A DNA stretch of 56,151 nt from the NCBI RefSeq assembly GCF_900117445.1, contig NZ_FPEJ01000008.1, positions 1-56,151 on the forward strand, in the 5' to 3' direction. Both the position numbers and the translations under genes were made by a program. Below, piece by piece: positions 34,560-44,356 of the stretch. Under the pieces are notes generated by a model, which saw only the letters and a list, made by a program, of their open reading frames with translations, ran no database searches and was not told where the DNA came from. Each line of letters starts with the position of its first letter. Position 1 is the first letter of the stretch. Origin of the DNA: Hyphomicrobium sp. NDB2Meth4. Lineage in GTDB: Bacteria > Pseudomonadota > Alphaproteobacteria > Rhizobiales > Hyphomicrobiaceae.

Positions 34560-34985
34560 ATGACTGGGGTTGTGGCGACGCTCGACGACTACGGCAAACC
34601 CGCGTGGATTGCCGTCATGGTCGCCGGCTTCATCCTTTTCTGGCCCGTGGGCCTCGCCATTCTTGCCTACTTGCTATGGAGCGGACGCATGGGTTGTGGT
34701 GCACGTAACGGTGACATGAGCCGCTGGCAGCAGCGCTGGGCGGATCGGTGGGACCGCAAGATGGAACGCTTCGGCCGTGAGTTCCGCGGCGGCTTCCAGT
34801 CGAGCGGCAACGCCGCTTTCGACGACTACCGCGAAGAGACCCTGCGCCGGCTCGAAGACGAGCAGCGCGAGTTCCGCGAGTTCCTGGAGCGCCTGCGTAA
34901 GGCGAAGGACAAGGCAGAGTTCGACCAGTTCATGGCCGAGCGCCGCACCCGTCCCACCGACGGCACCGAGGGCGCATCTGCCTAA
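34560..34985 (+). CDS. DUF2852 domain protein, copy 1
   Basis: A 141-residue protein with one transmembrane segment (AWIAVMVAGFILFWPVGLAI), then WSGRMGCG and a charged helical region WQQRWADRWDRKMERFGREF. The DUF2852 core SGNAAFDDYREETLRRLEDE is followed by FREFLERLRKAKDKAEFDQF. ATG 34560 is preceded by GGAG at 34547-34550; an in-frame ATG at 34545 is possible but overlaps that site. A related gene lies directly downstream. DUF2852 is widespread in alphaproteobacteria without known function. Confidence 0.87.
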   Translation: MTGVVATLDDYGKPAWIAVMVAGFILFWPVGLAILAYLLWSGRMGCGARNGDMSRWQQRWADRWDRKMERFGREFRGGFQSSGNAAFDDYREETLRRLEDEQREFREFLERLRKAKDKAEFDQFMAERRTRPTDGTEGASA

Positions 34986-35006
34986 ATCGTCCCTATATGA
35001 ATCCAG

Positions 35007-35028
35007 CCAGGGCGGCGTGCCGCCCTGG
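35007..35028. other. Perfect inverted repeat between the two DUF2852 genes
   Basis: CCAGGGCGGC (35007-35016) and GCCGCCCTGG (35019-35028) form a perfect 10-bp stem around GT. There is no T run downstream. It may be an RNA hairpin that sets the ratio of the two DUF2852 proteins, or a terminator remnant. The same CCAGGGC core recurs in the terminator at 35493-35519. Confidence 0.6.
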
Positions 35029-35063
35029 CAACTTGGTGTCCAACTCTTAAGGAGCGGCGCTCC

Positions 35064-35468
35064 ATGCCTCTGATCCTCGGCTTCATCGGCTTCATCTTCG
35101 CAGCATTGGTCATGTTCGCCTGGGCTGCGGTCTGGCTGGTCGCGGCCCTCTTCTGGCTCGCCTGGCCGTTGGTTCTGCTGGTCTTCGGCGCCATCGCTTG
35201 GCGTCGCCAGTCGCGTTACTGGCAGAAGGTGCAGTCGTCGTCCGCGGCTGCGCGTCAGGCCCCCGCGCAGCCGTTCTTCAAGAACAGCGGCAATGCGGCC
35301 TTCGACGAATACCGCACCGATACGCTGCGCCGTCTCGACGAGGAGCGCGAAAAATTCCGCGACTTCCTGGAGCAGCGCCGAAAGGCCAGAGACCGCGAAG
35401 CGTTCGACCGGTACATCTCCGAGCGCTGGGGGCGGCCTGGCGACCGCCCACAAGGCGCTATCACCTAA
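35064..35468 (+). CDS. DUF2852 domain protein, copy 2
   Basis: A 134-residue paralogue of the preceding gene. Two hydrophobic segments open the protein (LGFIGFIFAALVMFAWAAVW, ALFWLAWPLVLLVFGAIAW). The C-terminal core SGNAAFDEYRTDTLRRLDEE with FRDFLEQRRKARDREAFDRY is closely similar to copy 1, position by position. The N-terminal membrane part differs from copy 1, so the duplication was followed by divergence of that part. It is terminated by the hairpin at 35493-35519. Confidence 0.86.
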   Translation: MPLILGFIGFIFAALVMFAWAAVWLVAALFWLAWPLVLLVFGAIAWRRQSRYWQKVQSSSAAARQAPAQPFFKNSGNAAFDEYRTDTLRRLDEEREKFRDFLEQRRKARDREAFDRYISERWGRPGDRPQGAIT

Positions 35469-35492
35469 ACTCGAAGGCAGTGAATGCAAACG

Positions 35493-35519
35493 AAAGCCAG
35501 GGCATGCCCTGGCTTTTTT
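35493..35519 (+). terminator. Rho-independent terminator after DUF2852 copy 2
   Basis: The palindrome AGCCAGGGCATGCCCTGGCT (35495-35514) is followed by TTTTTT. It closes the DUF2852 transcript and may also act on the converging pentapeptide-repeat gene, because AAA precedes the stem. Confidence 0.87.
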
Positions 35520-35540
35520 GTTGCCGTCCGCGCTTGCTGA

Positions 35541-36416
35541 CTAACGGATCGTCTTGTCGAAGTTGAGGGCTGTCGACAGCCCCTTCGCCTTGTCGAGGCC
35601 CTTGACGCCAAGCAGCGTTGCGCCGTCGAGATCGGCTCCCGTCAAATCGGCACCTGTCAGGTCGGCCCCGGTGAAGTCGGCGCGGGAAAGATCGGTGTTC
35701 CTCAGGTTCGCATCGGTCAGGTCGGCGCCGTTGAAGCGCGAGAACGTCATCAGCGCATGCTCGAAGTTGCCCCCGCGGATGATTGCCTTGGTGAAGTCGC
35801 AGGACTTCAGAAGGTTCTTCGACAGCGTGGTGATGGTGCCTTGTCCGGCGCGCACTTCGCGCGGCGTGAAGTTCGCGTCGCTGAGGTCGGCGCCGTGAAA
35901 ATCAGAGCCCGAGAGATTAGCCATCACACGGATGCCGGAGAGATTGGCACCGGCAAAGCGCGGTGCATCGGCGAGGTTCTCGGAGAGGTCCGAATAGATC
36001 GTCGGCCTCAAGATGCTGGCCCCGGAGAGGTTTGCGCCTGAGAAATCTGCGCGGATCAGTGTCGCCCGGTCGAGGCGCGTGCCCGACATATCCGTGCCGC
36101 GCAGGTTCGCTCCGGTGAAGTCGGCGCCATAGAAGTTCGACTTGGCGAGCTTGGCACCTTTGAAGTTCAGACCCGACAGGTCGAGATAGGTGAGATCGTG
36201 GTTCGAATAGTCGGGCGCCTCGCCAGGCTTGGCTTTGAACAGCTCCGTGGCGATGTCCCGCACCGACATGTCCGCAGCGTTCTGCGGCACCGGCTCCGTC
36301 TCTGCCGCCAGAACCGTAGGCACGTGAGCTGCAACACCCATCAGCATGGCGCCGCCGACAAGCGCGCCACCGAGGGCCGATTTGCGAACCATCACTTTGC
36401 GAGCCGCATTCATCAT
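35541..36416 (-). CDS. Exported pentapeptide-repeat protein
   Basis: A 291-residue protein with a signal-like N-terminus (ALVGGAMLMGVAAHVPTVLA). From about residue 75 on, A(D/N)LXX pentapeptides form a right-handed quadrilateral beta-helix: LKFKGAKL-type turns such as LDLSGLNFKGAKLAKSNFYG, ADFTGANLRGTDMSGTRLDR and ADFTGADLTGADLTGADLDG. An interruption of about 50 residues occurs in the middle (IRVMANLSGSDFHGADLSDA onward). Function unknown; periplasmic location is inferred. It converges on the DUF2852 genes. Confidence 0.87.
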   Translation of the reverse strand: MMNAARKVMVRKSALGGALVGGAMLMGVAAHVPTVLAAETEPVPQNAADMSVRDIATELFKAKPGEAPDYSNHDLTYLDLSGLNFKGAKLAKSNFYGADFTGANLRGTDMSGTRLDRATLIRADFSGANLSGASILRPTIYSDLSENLADAPRFAGANLSGIRVMANLSGSDFHGADLSDANFTPREVRAGQGTITTLSKNLLKSCDFTKAIIRGGNFEHALMTFSRFNGADLTDANLRNTDLSRADFTGADLTGADLTGADLDGATLLGVKGLDKAKGLSTALNFDKTIR

Positions 36417-36553
36417 TTGTTATCCGTCGCCTTCGCGATCATCGTTGCCCCTATAATGAGGGGTGCGCGGCCCGATCTGGCAAGAGTTATTGAGATCGGC
36501 AATTGCTGAAAGCGGCTATGAGGCGCCTTCTGCAACACATCAAATTGCTGGCT

Positions 36554-39500
36554 TTAATTGCAGCCATAACCGCCCCCTGTGGGCGTGACGATGATGATGG
36601 CCTCTCCGGCTTCCAAAACGGTCTCGTCGCAGCCCGAAAGAGCTTCGATCGCCCCATCCTTCCGCCGCACGCCATTGCTGCCTGCTTCGCCGGGTTCGCC
36701 CCCCGCGACGCCGAACGGACGTACTTTGCGGTAGCCGGAAAGGATGGCGCAGTGCATACGCTTCAAAAAGCGGATGACGCGCCAAGTGCCATCGCCGCTG
36801 GTCCACTTCCCCTTGCCGCCCGAGCCGCGCCGGATCGAGAACTCCTCCAGCACCACCGGATAGCGCAGCTCCAAGATCTCCGGATCAGTCAGTCTCGTGT
36901 TCGTCATGTGCACGTGCACGGCCGCAGCACCGTCGAACCCAGGCCCGGCTGGCGCGCCTGAGCATAACGTCTCGTAGTACTGCAGCGCCTCGTCCCCGAA
37001 CGTGAGGTTGTTCATCGTTCCTTGCGAGGACCCGAGCGCGCCGAGCGCGCCGAACAGAGCATTGGTGACGATTTGGCTGGTCTCTACGTTGCCTGCCACC
37101 ACCGCCGCGGGATACGTCGGCCGCAGCATCGACCCCTCGGGGATCACGATTTCGATCGGCTTCAGGCACCCCGCATTCATCGGAATTGGCTCATCCACCA
37201 TCACGCGAAACGTGTAGAGGACGGCCGCGCGGGTCACCGGCTCGGGGGCGTTGAAGTTGTTCGCCTGCTGCGCACTGGTTCCGCTGAAGTCCACCTTTGC
37301 CGACCGAGCCGCACGATCGACCGTAATGCGCACCTCCACCGTCGCGCCTTGATCGGTCTCGACGCGAAAATGCCCGTCCTCTAGACGCGATATCAGGCGC
37401 CGAACCGCTTCCTCGGCGTTGTCCTGCACGTGGCGCATGTAGGCCTCGACCACCTCGAGGCCGAAGTGTGCAACCATGCGCCGAAGCTCCGCCTCTCCCT
37501 TGGCGTTGGCAGCAATCTGCGCTTTGAGATCTGCGATGTTTTTCTCCGGACGCCGTGCCGGATACTTGGCACCGCAAAGCAGCGCGCGCGTTTCGTCTTC
37601 GAGAAACCGCCCTTGATCGACCAGCTTGAAGTTGTCGATATAGACGCCTTCTTCCTCGATCCGCGTCGCCCGCGGCGTCATCGACCCGGGCGTCAATCCG
37701 CCGATGTCCTCGTGATGCCCGCGGCTGGCCACGTAGAACAGCACCCGCTGTCCGGCGTCATCGAACATTGGCGTCACGACAGTGATGTCGGGGAGATGCG
37801 TGCCGCCGTTATACGGCGCATTCAGCATGAAGCTGTCGCCGGGACGCATATTGCCCCTGCGCTCGCGAATGATCGTCTCAACCGAGCGATCCATCGAGCC
37901 CAGATGCACCGGCAGATGCGGAGCGTTGGCGACGAGTGCCCCCGACGCATCGAACACCGCGCAGGAGAAGTCGAGCCGCTCCTTGATGTTCACTGACTGC
38001 GCCGTATTGCGCAGCGCCTCGCCCATCTGCTCCGCGATAGCCATGAAGAGGTTGTTGAACACTTCGAGCAGCACCGGGTCGGCTTCCGAGCCTAGGCGCT
38101 CCCGCTGAGGTGGCTCCGCCCGCCGCATGACGATGTCGTTATCGGGTGTGAGCGTCAGCTTCCAGCCGGGCTCGACCACCACCGTCTGGTTCGGCTCGAT
38201 AACGAGCGCTGGCCCTGCGATATCGCACCCGCTGGCAAGCTGGTCGCGAAGAATAACCGGCGCCTCGTGCCAGCCTCCGCGCGAATAGAACTTCGTCGCG
38301 CGAGTGGCCTGCAAACTCTCACACCCTCCCTCCTTGCGGGGGAGGGCAGGGGAGGGAGAAGTTTGGGGAGAGCCGCCCCCCGTCGCCGCAACTTCCAGCG
38401 CCGCGATGACCACGTCCTTCTCCGGCGAGACGAATCCAAACCGCTGCCGATGCAACACTTCGAAGTCGCGCCGCATGAAGTGCGGCTCCGACAACGACAC
38501 AGGAAGCGCGGTGTCGGTGCCCGCGTAACGCAAATGCGCAAAGCTCTCGATGGCGATGTCGTCGTGCTCTACGCCCTCGTCGAGCAACTCCTCGGTCACC
38601 TCGCTGCCGAGCTCAAAGGCGAGGTTCTCCAGCGCATCCATGGATTCTTCGCCCAGCGGCGCTTCAATCGAGCGCTCGCGGCTGGCGCGCTGCTGTGCCA
38701 GGCCGATCCCGTACGCCGACAACAACCCCGACAGCGGATGCACCAGCACTGTTTCGATGCCGAGCGTATCGGCGATCAGGCACGCGTGCTGCCCACCCGC
38801 CGAGCCGAAGCAGTTGAGCGCGTACTCGGTAACGTCATACCCGCGCTCGACCGAGATCTTCTTGATGGCATTCGCCATGTTCTCGACGGCGATGCGGATG
38901 GCTCCGTCTGCGATCTCTTCCGGCGCGCGCCCGTCTCCCACCTTCAGCGCCAGTTCGGCAAAGGCAGCGCGCACCGCCTCGGCATCGAGCGGCTGATCGT
39001 GCGCCTCGCCGAAGATCGCCGGAAAGAATTTGGGGTCCAGCTTGCCGAGCATCACATTGGCGTCGGTCACCGTCAGCGGTCCACCGCGCCGGTACGCCAT
39101 CGGGCCGGGGTTCGCCCCGGCGCTGTCCGGCCCGACCCGAAAGCGTGTGCCGTCGTAGGAAATGATGGATCCCCCGCCGGCAGCCACCGTATGCACGCGC
39201 AGCATCGGCACCGCCAGCCGCACGCCGGCGATCTGTGTCTCGAACGAGCGCTCATATTCTCCGGCGAAATGCGCAACGTCCGTAGACGTGCCGCCCATGT
39301 CGAAGCCGATGACCTTGTCGAACCCGGCGCGCTTGGCGGTCTCCGCCATACCGACCACGCCGCCCGCAGGCCCCGATAGGATTGCATCGCGCCCGCGGAA
39401 GGTCTGCGCCGACTTCAATCCGCCCGACGACGCCATGAACAGCAGCCGCAGTTCGTCATCGTCACCGGCTTTCAGCGCTGTCGACACGCGATCGACGTAA

Positions 39501-40177
39501 CGGTTGAGCACGGGTGACAGGTAGGCGTCCGCCACCGTTGTATCCCCGCGCGGCACCAGCTTGATCAGCGGCGATACCTCGTGGCTCGCCGAAACCTGGG
39601 AAAAGCCGAGGCTCCGCGCCAGCGCCGCGGCCTGCTGCTCGTGCTCGGGAAAAGCGTAGGCGTGCATGAACACGATGGCGACCGCGTCGATGCCTTGCGA
39701 ACGCGCTTGCCGAAGCCCCACCTCGAGTGCCTCAAGATCGATAGGCCGCTCTACGGTTCCGTCCGCGCGCACCCGCTCGTCCGCCTCGATCACGCGGCTG
39801 TAGAGCATATCCGGCTTGATGATGCGCTTGGCGAAGATGTCAGGTCTGGCCTGCGTACCGATCTCGAGCTGGTCTTTCAGTCCGCGCGTGATGACGAGCA
39901 GCGTGGTGTCGCCCTTGCGCTCCAAAAGTGCGTTGGTGGCGACCGTCGTACCCATTTTCACCGTCGCGATGCGCGTCGACGGAATAGGTGCCCCGCTCGG
40001 CACCTCCAGAAAGCGGCGGATCGCTTCGAGTGCGGCGTCGTCGTAGGCGCCGGGGTTCTCGGAAAGCAACTTGCGCGCGAGCAGCCGTCCATCGGGTGCG
40101 CGTGCAACGACGTCGGTAAACGTCCCCCCGCGGTCGATGAAGAAGTGCCACTTTTCGTCGCTGAGAAGCCCTGCCAT
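36554..40177 (-). CDS. 5-oxoprolinase (fused hydantoinase A/B type)
   Basis: A 1207-residue ATP-dependent enzyme of the OPLAH/HyuAB fused family, expected to open 5-oxo-L-proline to glutamate. The HyuA half has [40 protein letters not shown] and [20 protein letters not shown]. The HyuB half starts near residue 730 with [20 protein letters not shown] and has [23 protein letters not shown] 40177 ([10 protein letters not shown]) suits the family; upstream in-frame residues do not. A short Pro/Ser segment near residue 610, absent from the family as I know it, comes from a palindromic repeat in frame (separate entry). Function could also be acetone- or hydantoin-type hydrolysis. Confidence 0.88.
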   Translation of the reverse strand: MAGLLSDEKWHFFIDRGGTFTDVVARAPDGRLLARKLLSENPGAYDDAALEAIRRFLEVPSGAPIPSTRIATVKMGTTVATNALLERKGDTTLLVITRGLKDQLEIGTQARPDIFAKRIIKPDMLYSRVIEADERVRADGTVERPIDLEALEVGLRQARSQGIDAVAIVFMHAYAFPEHEQQAAALARSLGFSQVSASHEVSPLIKLVPRGDTTVADAYLSPVLNRYVDRVSTALKAGDDDELRLLFMASSGGLKSAQTFRGRDAILSGPAGGVVGMAETAKRAGFDKVIGFDMGGTSTDVAHFAGEYERSFETQIAGVRLAVPMLRVHTVAAGGGSIISYDGTRFRVGPDSAGANPGPMAYRRGGPLTVTDANVMLGKLDPKFFPAIFGEAHDQPLDAEAVRAAFAELALKVGDGRAPEEIADGAIRIAVENMANAIKKISVERGYDVTEYALNCFGSAGGQHACLIADTLGIETVLVHPLSGLLSAYGIGLAQQRASRERSIEAPLGEESMDALENLAFELGSEVTEELLDEGVEHDDIAIESFAHLRYAGTDTALPVSLSEPHFMRRDFEVLHRQRFGFVSPEKDVVIAALEVAATGGGSPQTSPSPALPRKEGGCESLQATRATKFYSRGGWHEAPVILRDQLASGCDIAGPALVIEPNQTVVVEPGWKLTLTPDNDIVMRRAEPPQRERLGSEADPVLLEVFNNLFMAIAEQMGEALRNTAQSVNIKERLDFSCAVFDASGALVANAPHLPVHLGSMDRSVETIIRERRGNMRPGDSFMLNAPYNGGTHLPDITVVTPMFDDAGQRVLFYVASRGHHEDIGGLTPGSMTPRATRIEEEGVYIDNFKLVDQGRFLEDETRALLCGAKYPARRPEKNIADLKAQIAANAKGEAELRRMVAHFGLEVVEAYMRHVQDNAEEAVRRLISRLEDGHFRVETDQGATVEVRITVDRAARSAKVDFSGTSAQQANNFNAPEPVTRAAVLYTFRVMVDEPIPMNAGCLKPIEIVIPEGSMLRPTYPAAVVAGNVETSQIVTNALFGALGALGSSQGTMNNLTFGDEALQYYETLCSGAPAGPGFDGAAAVHVHMTNTRLTDPEILELRYPVVLEEFSIRRGSGGKGKWTSGDGTWRVIRFLKRMHCAILSGYRKVRPFGVAGGEPGEAGSNGVRRKDGAIEALSGCDETVLEAGEAIIIVTPTGGGYGCN
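38316..38372 (-). repeat. Palindromic small repeat inserted in frame in the oxoprolinase gene
   Basis: On the plus strand the segment reads as pyrimidine-rich CCCTCCCTCCTTGCGGGGGA followed by purine-rich GGGCAGGGGAGGGAG, a GC-rich imperfect inverted repeat centred on TTGCGGG. On the coding strand it yields [16 protein letters not shown], a low-complexity linker unlike its surroundings. Dispersed palindromic elements of this look are common in intergenic regions of Rhizobiales genomes. No other copy was seen in this window. Confidence 0.6.
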
Positions 40178-40358
40178 TCGCCGCCCGCTGGAAAACCACC
40201 GCTCCCGTGAGCTATCGGGCGTTGCGGTTAGCGTCAACCGCGACCATATCCCGGCTCGCTCCGTTTTTTCCGCCAATTGCTGCGACTTTGCGTGAACTGG
40301 GTGGCGGCAGGCCGAGGCGGGGCTTCAAGTTACGGGCGAATGCCGATAAGGGTTCTGC

Positions 40359-41090
40359 ATGCCTTGGAAGGATATAGCGCAGGCGATCGGTATCGAGCCC
40401 GGCGGCACTATGCGCGACGCGCTCTCGGCGCTGTGGAACCGTATCGCTGGAGACCGTGCGGCGCGGCAGACGCCCGGCTATCGCACCGTCGCCTTCACCA
40501 TCGCCGTTACGACGCTGGCGGCCAAGATGGCCAAGGCCGACGGCGTCGCCCTGCCCGTCGAGGAGCGCGCTTTTGAGCGCGTGTTCGATGTCCCTTCCGA
40601 AGAGCGTGCAAACTTCCATCGCCTGTACGATTTGGCTGCGCAGGATATCGCTGGCTACGAAACCTACGCCGGCAAGATCGCCTCGCTGCTTGCCGACGAG
40701 CCGCAAATGTTGCGCGCCTTGCTCGAATGCCTGTTCCACGTCGCAGCAGCCGACGGCATCCTTCATCCCGACGAGGATAGGTTCCTCGAAGTCGTCGCCG
40801 ACAAGTTCGGCCTTTCGCGCGGGGAGTTCCTCAGCATCCGCGCCGGATTCATCAACGACCCGTGCAGCCCGTATCAGATCCTCGGCGTGCACCCCGACAT
40901 TTCCGACGCCGACTTGAAGCTGCGCCACCGCTCGCTCGTGCGCGAGCACCACCCTGACCGGTTGGCTGCAACGGGCGTGCCGCAGGAGTTGCGCTGCGCC
41001 GCGAATAGGCGCCTCGCCGCCATCAATGCCGCCTACGACGCCGTTGTTAAAGACCGGCACAAACCAGGCAGAGAGCGGGGCGGACCATGA
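40359..41090 (+). CDS. TerB-like/DjlA-type DnaJ-domain protein
   Basis: A 243-residue protein with an N-terminal TerB-like helical domain (about 45-155: VAFTIAVTTLAAKMAKADGV, LFHVAAADGILHPDEDRFLE) and a C-terminal J domain (about 175-240: PYQILGVHPDISDADLKLRH). The HPD motif that stimulates DnaK is in VREHHPDRLAA. Unlike E. coli DjlA no transmembrane anchor is visible, which is usual for alphaproteobacterial members. Its stop overlaps the start of the amidase gene (ATGA), indicating coupling and possibly a common envelope-stress role. Confidence 0.88.
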   Translation: MPWKDIAQAIGIEPGGTMRDALSALWNRIAGDRAARQTPGYRTVAFTIAVTTLAAKMAKADGVALPVEERAFERVFDVPSEERANFHRLYDLAAQDIAGYETYAGKIASLLADEPQMLRALLECLFHVAAADGILHPDEDRFLEVVADKFGLSRGEFLSIRAGFINDPCSPYQILGVHPDISDADLKLRHRSLVREHHPDRLAATGVPQELRCAANRRLAAINAAYDAVVKDRHKPGRERGGP

Positions 41091-41851
41091 TCCTCAAGCC
41101 CGACTCCACGCTGGTGCATACGCTGTATCCCTCGCCCAACATCGAGGAACGCCGCGCCGGCAGCCGTCCCGACATCATTATCCTGCACTACACCGGCATG
41201 TCGTCCGCCGAGAAGGCGATCGGCTGGCTCGCCAATCCGGTGAGCAAGGTCTCGTGCCACTACGTGGTCGACGAGGATGGCCGCATCACGCAGATGGTCG
41301 AGGAGGAAAAGCGTGCCTGGCACGCTGGCGTCTCACACTGGGGCGGCAACACCGACATCAACTCCGCTTCCATCGGCATCGAGATTCAGAACACCGGGCA
41401 CGAGCATGGCTATCCCGATTTTCCGCTTCCGCAGATGGAGGCCGTCGCCGCGCTCTGCCGCGACATCGCCAAGCGTCATGGCGTCCCCGCCGAGCGCATC
41501 CTCGCCCATTCGGATATCGCCCCCGGACGCAAGCTCGACCCCGGCGAGAAATTCAACTGGGCCTGGCTCGCCAGGCACGGCGTCGGCCATTGGGTGCCGC
41601 CCGCATCTATCGACGATGCTTCGGCGCAGCTGCTCGATGACGACAGTGCAGCAATCACCGACACGCTCGCGCTCATGCGCGCCTACGGCTACGGCATCGA
41701 CAACCCCGAGCGCAGCGACTGGCTGTCCGTGCTCGTCCGCAGTTTTCAGCTTCATTTCCGCCCGCAGCGCGCCGATGGCCGCCTCGACGCAGGCACCCTC
41801 GATACGCTGACCCGGCTCGTCGCTGCGCTGCCAGACCGCGCGACGAGCTGA
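41087..41851 (+). CDS. N-acetylmuramoyl-L-alanine amidase (AmiD/Amidase_2)
   Basis: A 254-residue amidase that cleaves the bond between MurNAc and the stem peptide. The zinc site is spread over IIILHYTGM, NTGHEHG and ILAHSDIAPGRKLDPGEKFN, with WHAGVSHWGG between. The C-terminal region MRAYGYGIDN and LVRSFQLHFRPQRADGRLDA is a peptidoglycan-binding-like domain. No signal peptide is seen, so it may act on recycled anhydro-muropeptides in the cytoplasm as AmpD does, or be exported another way. It is coupled to the preceding DnaJ-domain gene. Confidence 0.89.
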   Translation: MILKPDSTLVHTLYPSPNIEERRAGSRPDIIILHYTGMSSAEKAIGWLANPVSKVSCHYVVDEDGRITQMVEEEKRAWHAGVSHWGGNTDINSASIGIEIQNTGHEHGYPDFPLPQMEAVAALCRDIAKRHGVPAERILAHSDIAPGRKLDPGEKFNWAWLARHGVGHWVPPASIDDASAQLLDDDSAAITDTLALMRAYGYGIDNPERSDWLSVLVRSFQLHFRPQRADGRLDAGTLDTLTRLVAALPDRATS

Positions 41852-41916
41852 CGGCCCAGGAATTTCAGAATGGCGCAATACAATCGCGCCATCCTCGAGA
41901 GCCTACGGAGGTGGTC

Positions 41917-42282
41917 ATGATCGAGTTAGTGAAGGGATTTCCGGCAAACGTCGTCGCCCTATCGGCTTCGGGTGAGCTCACCAAGGAAGATTACGAAAAG
42001 GTTGTCGCCCCGGCCGTGCAGCGCGCGCTGGATCAGCACGATACGGTGCGCCTTTATTATCAGATCGGGCCGCAGTTCCGCGGCATGGAGCTGGGCGCGA
42101 TGTGGGCCGACACAAAGGTTGGCATGGGGCACTTCCTCAAGTGGGAGCGCATCGCCGTCGTCACCGATATCGAGTGGATCAAGGTTTCGGTAACGGCGTT
42201 TGGCTTCCTCATGCCCGCCCAGGTCAAGGTCTACCCGACCGCGGAAGCCGAGGCCGCGCGCCAGTGGATCAGCGCCACCTGA
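41917..42282 (+). CDS. SpoIIAA/STAS-like protein
   Basis: A 121-residue single-domain protein with a SpoIIAA-like (STAS-fold, DUF3478) pattern: ELVKGFPANVVALSASGELT, LDQHDTVRLYYQIGPQF, WERIAVVTDIEWIKVSVTAF and a C-terminal AEAEAARQWISAT. ATG 41917 is placed 6 bp after GGAG; GTG 41911 would overlap the ribosome site. The role of this family is unknown; it is a short monocistronic gene in many alphaproteobacteria. Confidence 0.84.
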   Translation: MIELVKGFPANVVALSASGELTKEDYEKVVAPAVQRALDQHDTVRLYYQIGPQFRGMELGAMWADTKVGMGHFLKWERIAVVTDIEWIKVSVTAFGFLMPAQVKVYPTAEAEAARQWISAT

Positions 42283-42509
42283 GCGGGGCCCTCGGCTCAT
42301 CATCGAGGAAGGTGCGTCGCTCTGTCCGGGCCACCGACCCTGCCTATGATTGGAGGATCAACCTCTTGACCCCAAGTTTAGGAAGCCTGTCGTATCCGAA
42401 TGCTCCGCGCATCGGGTGATCTTGATGCCTATCAACGCCGTCACAAAGAACTGACGTAATACGACGGCAGGTTGAAGCGACGCACCCCGTAGCTGGTGAG
42501 AGGCCCCCC

Positions 42510-44351
42510 ATGGCGACACGCCCCAATACCCAGCTGTCGGTACGTTCCCCCCAGGCTCTTCAGCCCACCCCGCGAACGCTCCCCGTGCGTGCTCCCGGAG
42601 CCCCATTCGCCGATGATCCGGCCGAAGACGCCGCGAGCGGTCTCGCCGATGCCGTCGATCGTTCGGTGCACTACGCCATGTCGCGGCTCACGATGGGGTT
42701 GTCCCCCGCGGCCGTGCTCGAGGCCTACTACGATTGGATGCTTCACCTCGCGGGATCACCGGGCAGGCAGGGGCAGCTCGTTCACAAGGCGCTGCGCAAG
42801 TGGCTGCGCCTCGTTCATTATACGACGGCTGCCATCGGCAATCCGAGTTGCCCCGAATGCTGCATCGAGCCGCTGCCGCAGGATAAGCGCTTTCGCGGCG
42901 ACGCATGGAAAACCTTCCCCTACAACGTGATGAGCCAAGCTTTCCTGCTGCAACAGCAGTGGTGGCACAACGCCACGGTCGGCGTGCGCGGCGTTGAGCG
43001 CGATCACGAGAAGCAGGTCGAATTCGCCACCCGCCAGATGCTCGACATGCTCTCGCCGTCGAACTTCCTCTTCACCAACCCCGAGGTGATGCAGAAGACG
43101 ATCAGCGACTTCGGCATGAACCTCGTGCGCGGCTATTGGAACTTCGCCGAAGATTTTCAGCGCGCAATCGATGGCCGCCCGCCCGTCGGCATGGAGAACT
43201 TCAAGGTCGGCGAGACGCTCGCGGTCACGCCCGGCGAGGTCATCTATCGCAACGACCTGATCGAGCTGATCCAGTACGCGCCACGCACCAAGCGCGTAAA
43301 GGCCGAGCCGGTGCTGATCGTGCCGGCCTGGATCATGAAGTACTACATTCTCGATCTCAGCCCACAGAACTCCCTGGTGCAGTACCTGCTCGACCGTGGC
43401 TACACGGTCTTCATGATATCCTGGAAGAACCCGGAATCGTCTGACCGCAACCTCAGCTTCGAGGATTACCGCAAGCTGGGTGTCGAAGCCGCGCTGGATG
43501 CGGTTCGCACTGTCATCCCCAACCGCAAGGTCCACGCTGCCGGCTATTGCCTCGGTGGTACGCTGCTCTCCGTTGCCGCCGCGACGCTCTCGCGTGAGCA
43601 TCGCGATGTCTTGGCCACGATGACCCTATTCGCCGCCCAGGTGGACTTCACCGAGGCTGGCGAACTCACCCTATTCATCAACGAGGGCCAAGTCTCCTTC
43701 CTCGAAGACATGATGTGGAAAGAGGGTTATCTCGACGCCCGGCAGATGTCCGGCGCCTTCCAGCTCCTGCGCTCCAACGACCTCATCTGGTCGCGCATGG
43801 TGCACGACTATCTGATGGGCGACCGTGAGCCGTTGTTCGACCTCATGGCGTGGAATGCCGATTCAACGCGCATGCCCTATCGCATGCACTCCGACTACCT
43901 GCGTCAGCTCTTCCTGAACAACGACTTCGCCGAAGGGCGCTTGCGCACCGATGGAGAGATCGCCGCGCTCACCGACATAAGGGTTCCCGTCTTCGCCGTT
44001 TCCACAGAGACAGACCACGTGGCGCCTTGGCGCTCTGTCTTCAAGCTGAACCTTCTGCTCGATACCGAGGTCACGTTCCTGCTGACCACCGGCGGCCACA
44101 ACGCCGGTATCGTCTCTCCGCCCGGCAACTCCAAGCGCAGCTATCGCGTGGCGACGCGCACAGATGCCGACATCTATCTCGATCCCGACACCTGGTACGC
44201 GAAGATGATGCCCAACCAGGGTTCCTGGTGGCCGGAGTGGGTGCGCTGGCTCGACTCACATTCCAGCGGTGAGGTCGACGCCCGAGAGCCCGGAGGTGGC
44301 AAGCTCACGCCGCTGTGCAAGGCGCCTGGAACTTACGTCCTGCAAACGTAG
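42510..44351 (+). CDS. phaC: Poly(3-hydroxyalkanoate) synthase (PhaC)
   Basis: A 613-residue polymerase that links hydroxyacyl-CoA monomers into PHA granules. The lipase-like box is AAGYCLGGTLL with Cys347 as nucleophile; the Asp and His of the triad are in STETDHVAPWRS and TTGGHNAGIVSPPGNS. The N-terminal PhaC_N region includes WWHNATVGVRGVERDHEKQV. Length and motifs fit class I/II enzymes; no PhaE or PhaR partner is adjacent. A phasin gene lies about 2.6 kb downstream. The gene ends 5 bp before the convergent PCMT-fusion gene. Confidence 0.93.
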   Translation: MATRPNTQLSVRSPQALQPTPRTLPVRAPGAPFADDPAEDAASGLADAVDRSVHYAMSRLTMGLSPAAVLEAYYDWMLHLAGSPGRQGQLVHKALRKWLRLVHYTTAAIGNPSCPECCIEPLPQDKRFRGDAWKTFPYNVMSQAFLLQQQWWHNATVGVRGVERDHEKQVEFATRQMLDMLSPSNFLFTNPEVMQKTISDFGMNLVRGYWNFAEDFQRAIDGRPPVGMENFKVGETLAVTPGEVIYRNDLIELIQYAPRTKRVKAEPVLIVPAWIMKYYILDLSPQNSLVQYLLDRGYTVFMISWKNPESSDRNLSFEDYRKLGVEAALDAVRTVIPNRKVHAAGYCLGGTLLSVAAATLSREHRDVLATMTLFAAQVDFTEAGELTLFINEGQVSFLEDMMWKEGYLDARQMSGAFQLLRSNDLIWSRMVHDYLMGDREPLFDLMAWNADSTRMPYRMHSDYLRQLFLNNDFAEGRLRTDGEIAALTDIRVPVFAVSTETDHVAPWRSVFKLNLLLDTEVTFLLTTGGHNAGIVSPPGNSKRSYRVATRTDADIYLDPDTWYAKMMPNQGSWWPEWVRWLDSHSSGEVDAREPGGGKLTPLCKAPGTYVLQT

Positions 44352-44356
44352 CCCCA

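Noticed and set aside
34237-34560. Minus-strand frame in the intergenic region before DUF2852
   Set aside because: Arg/Ala-rich product without a start context; the region is better read as non-coding with a dyad near its end.
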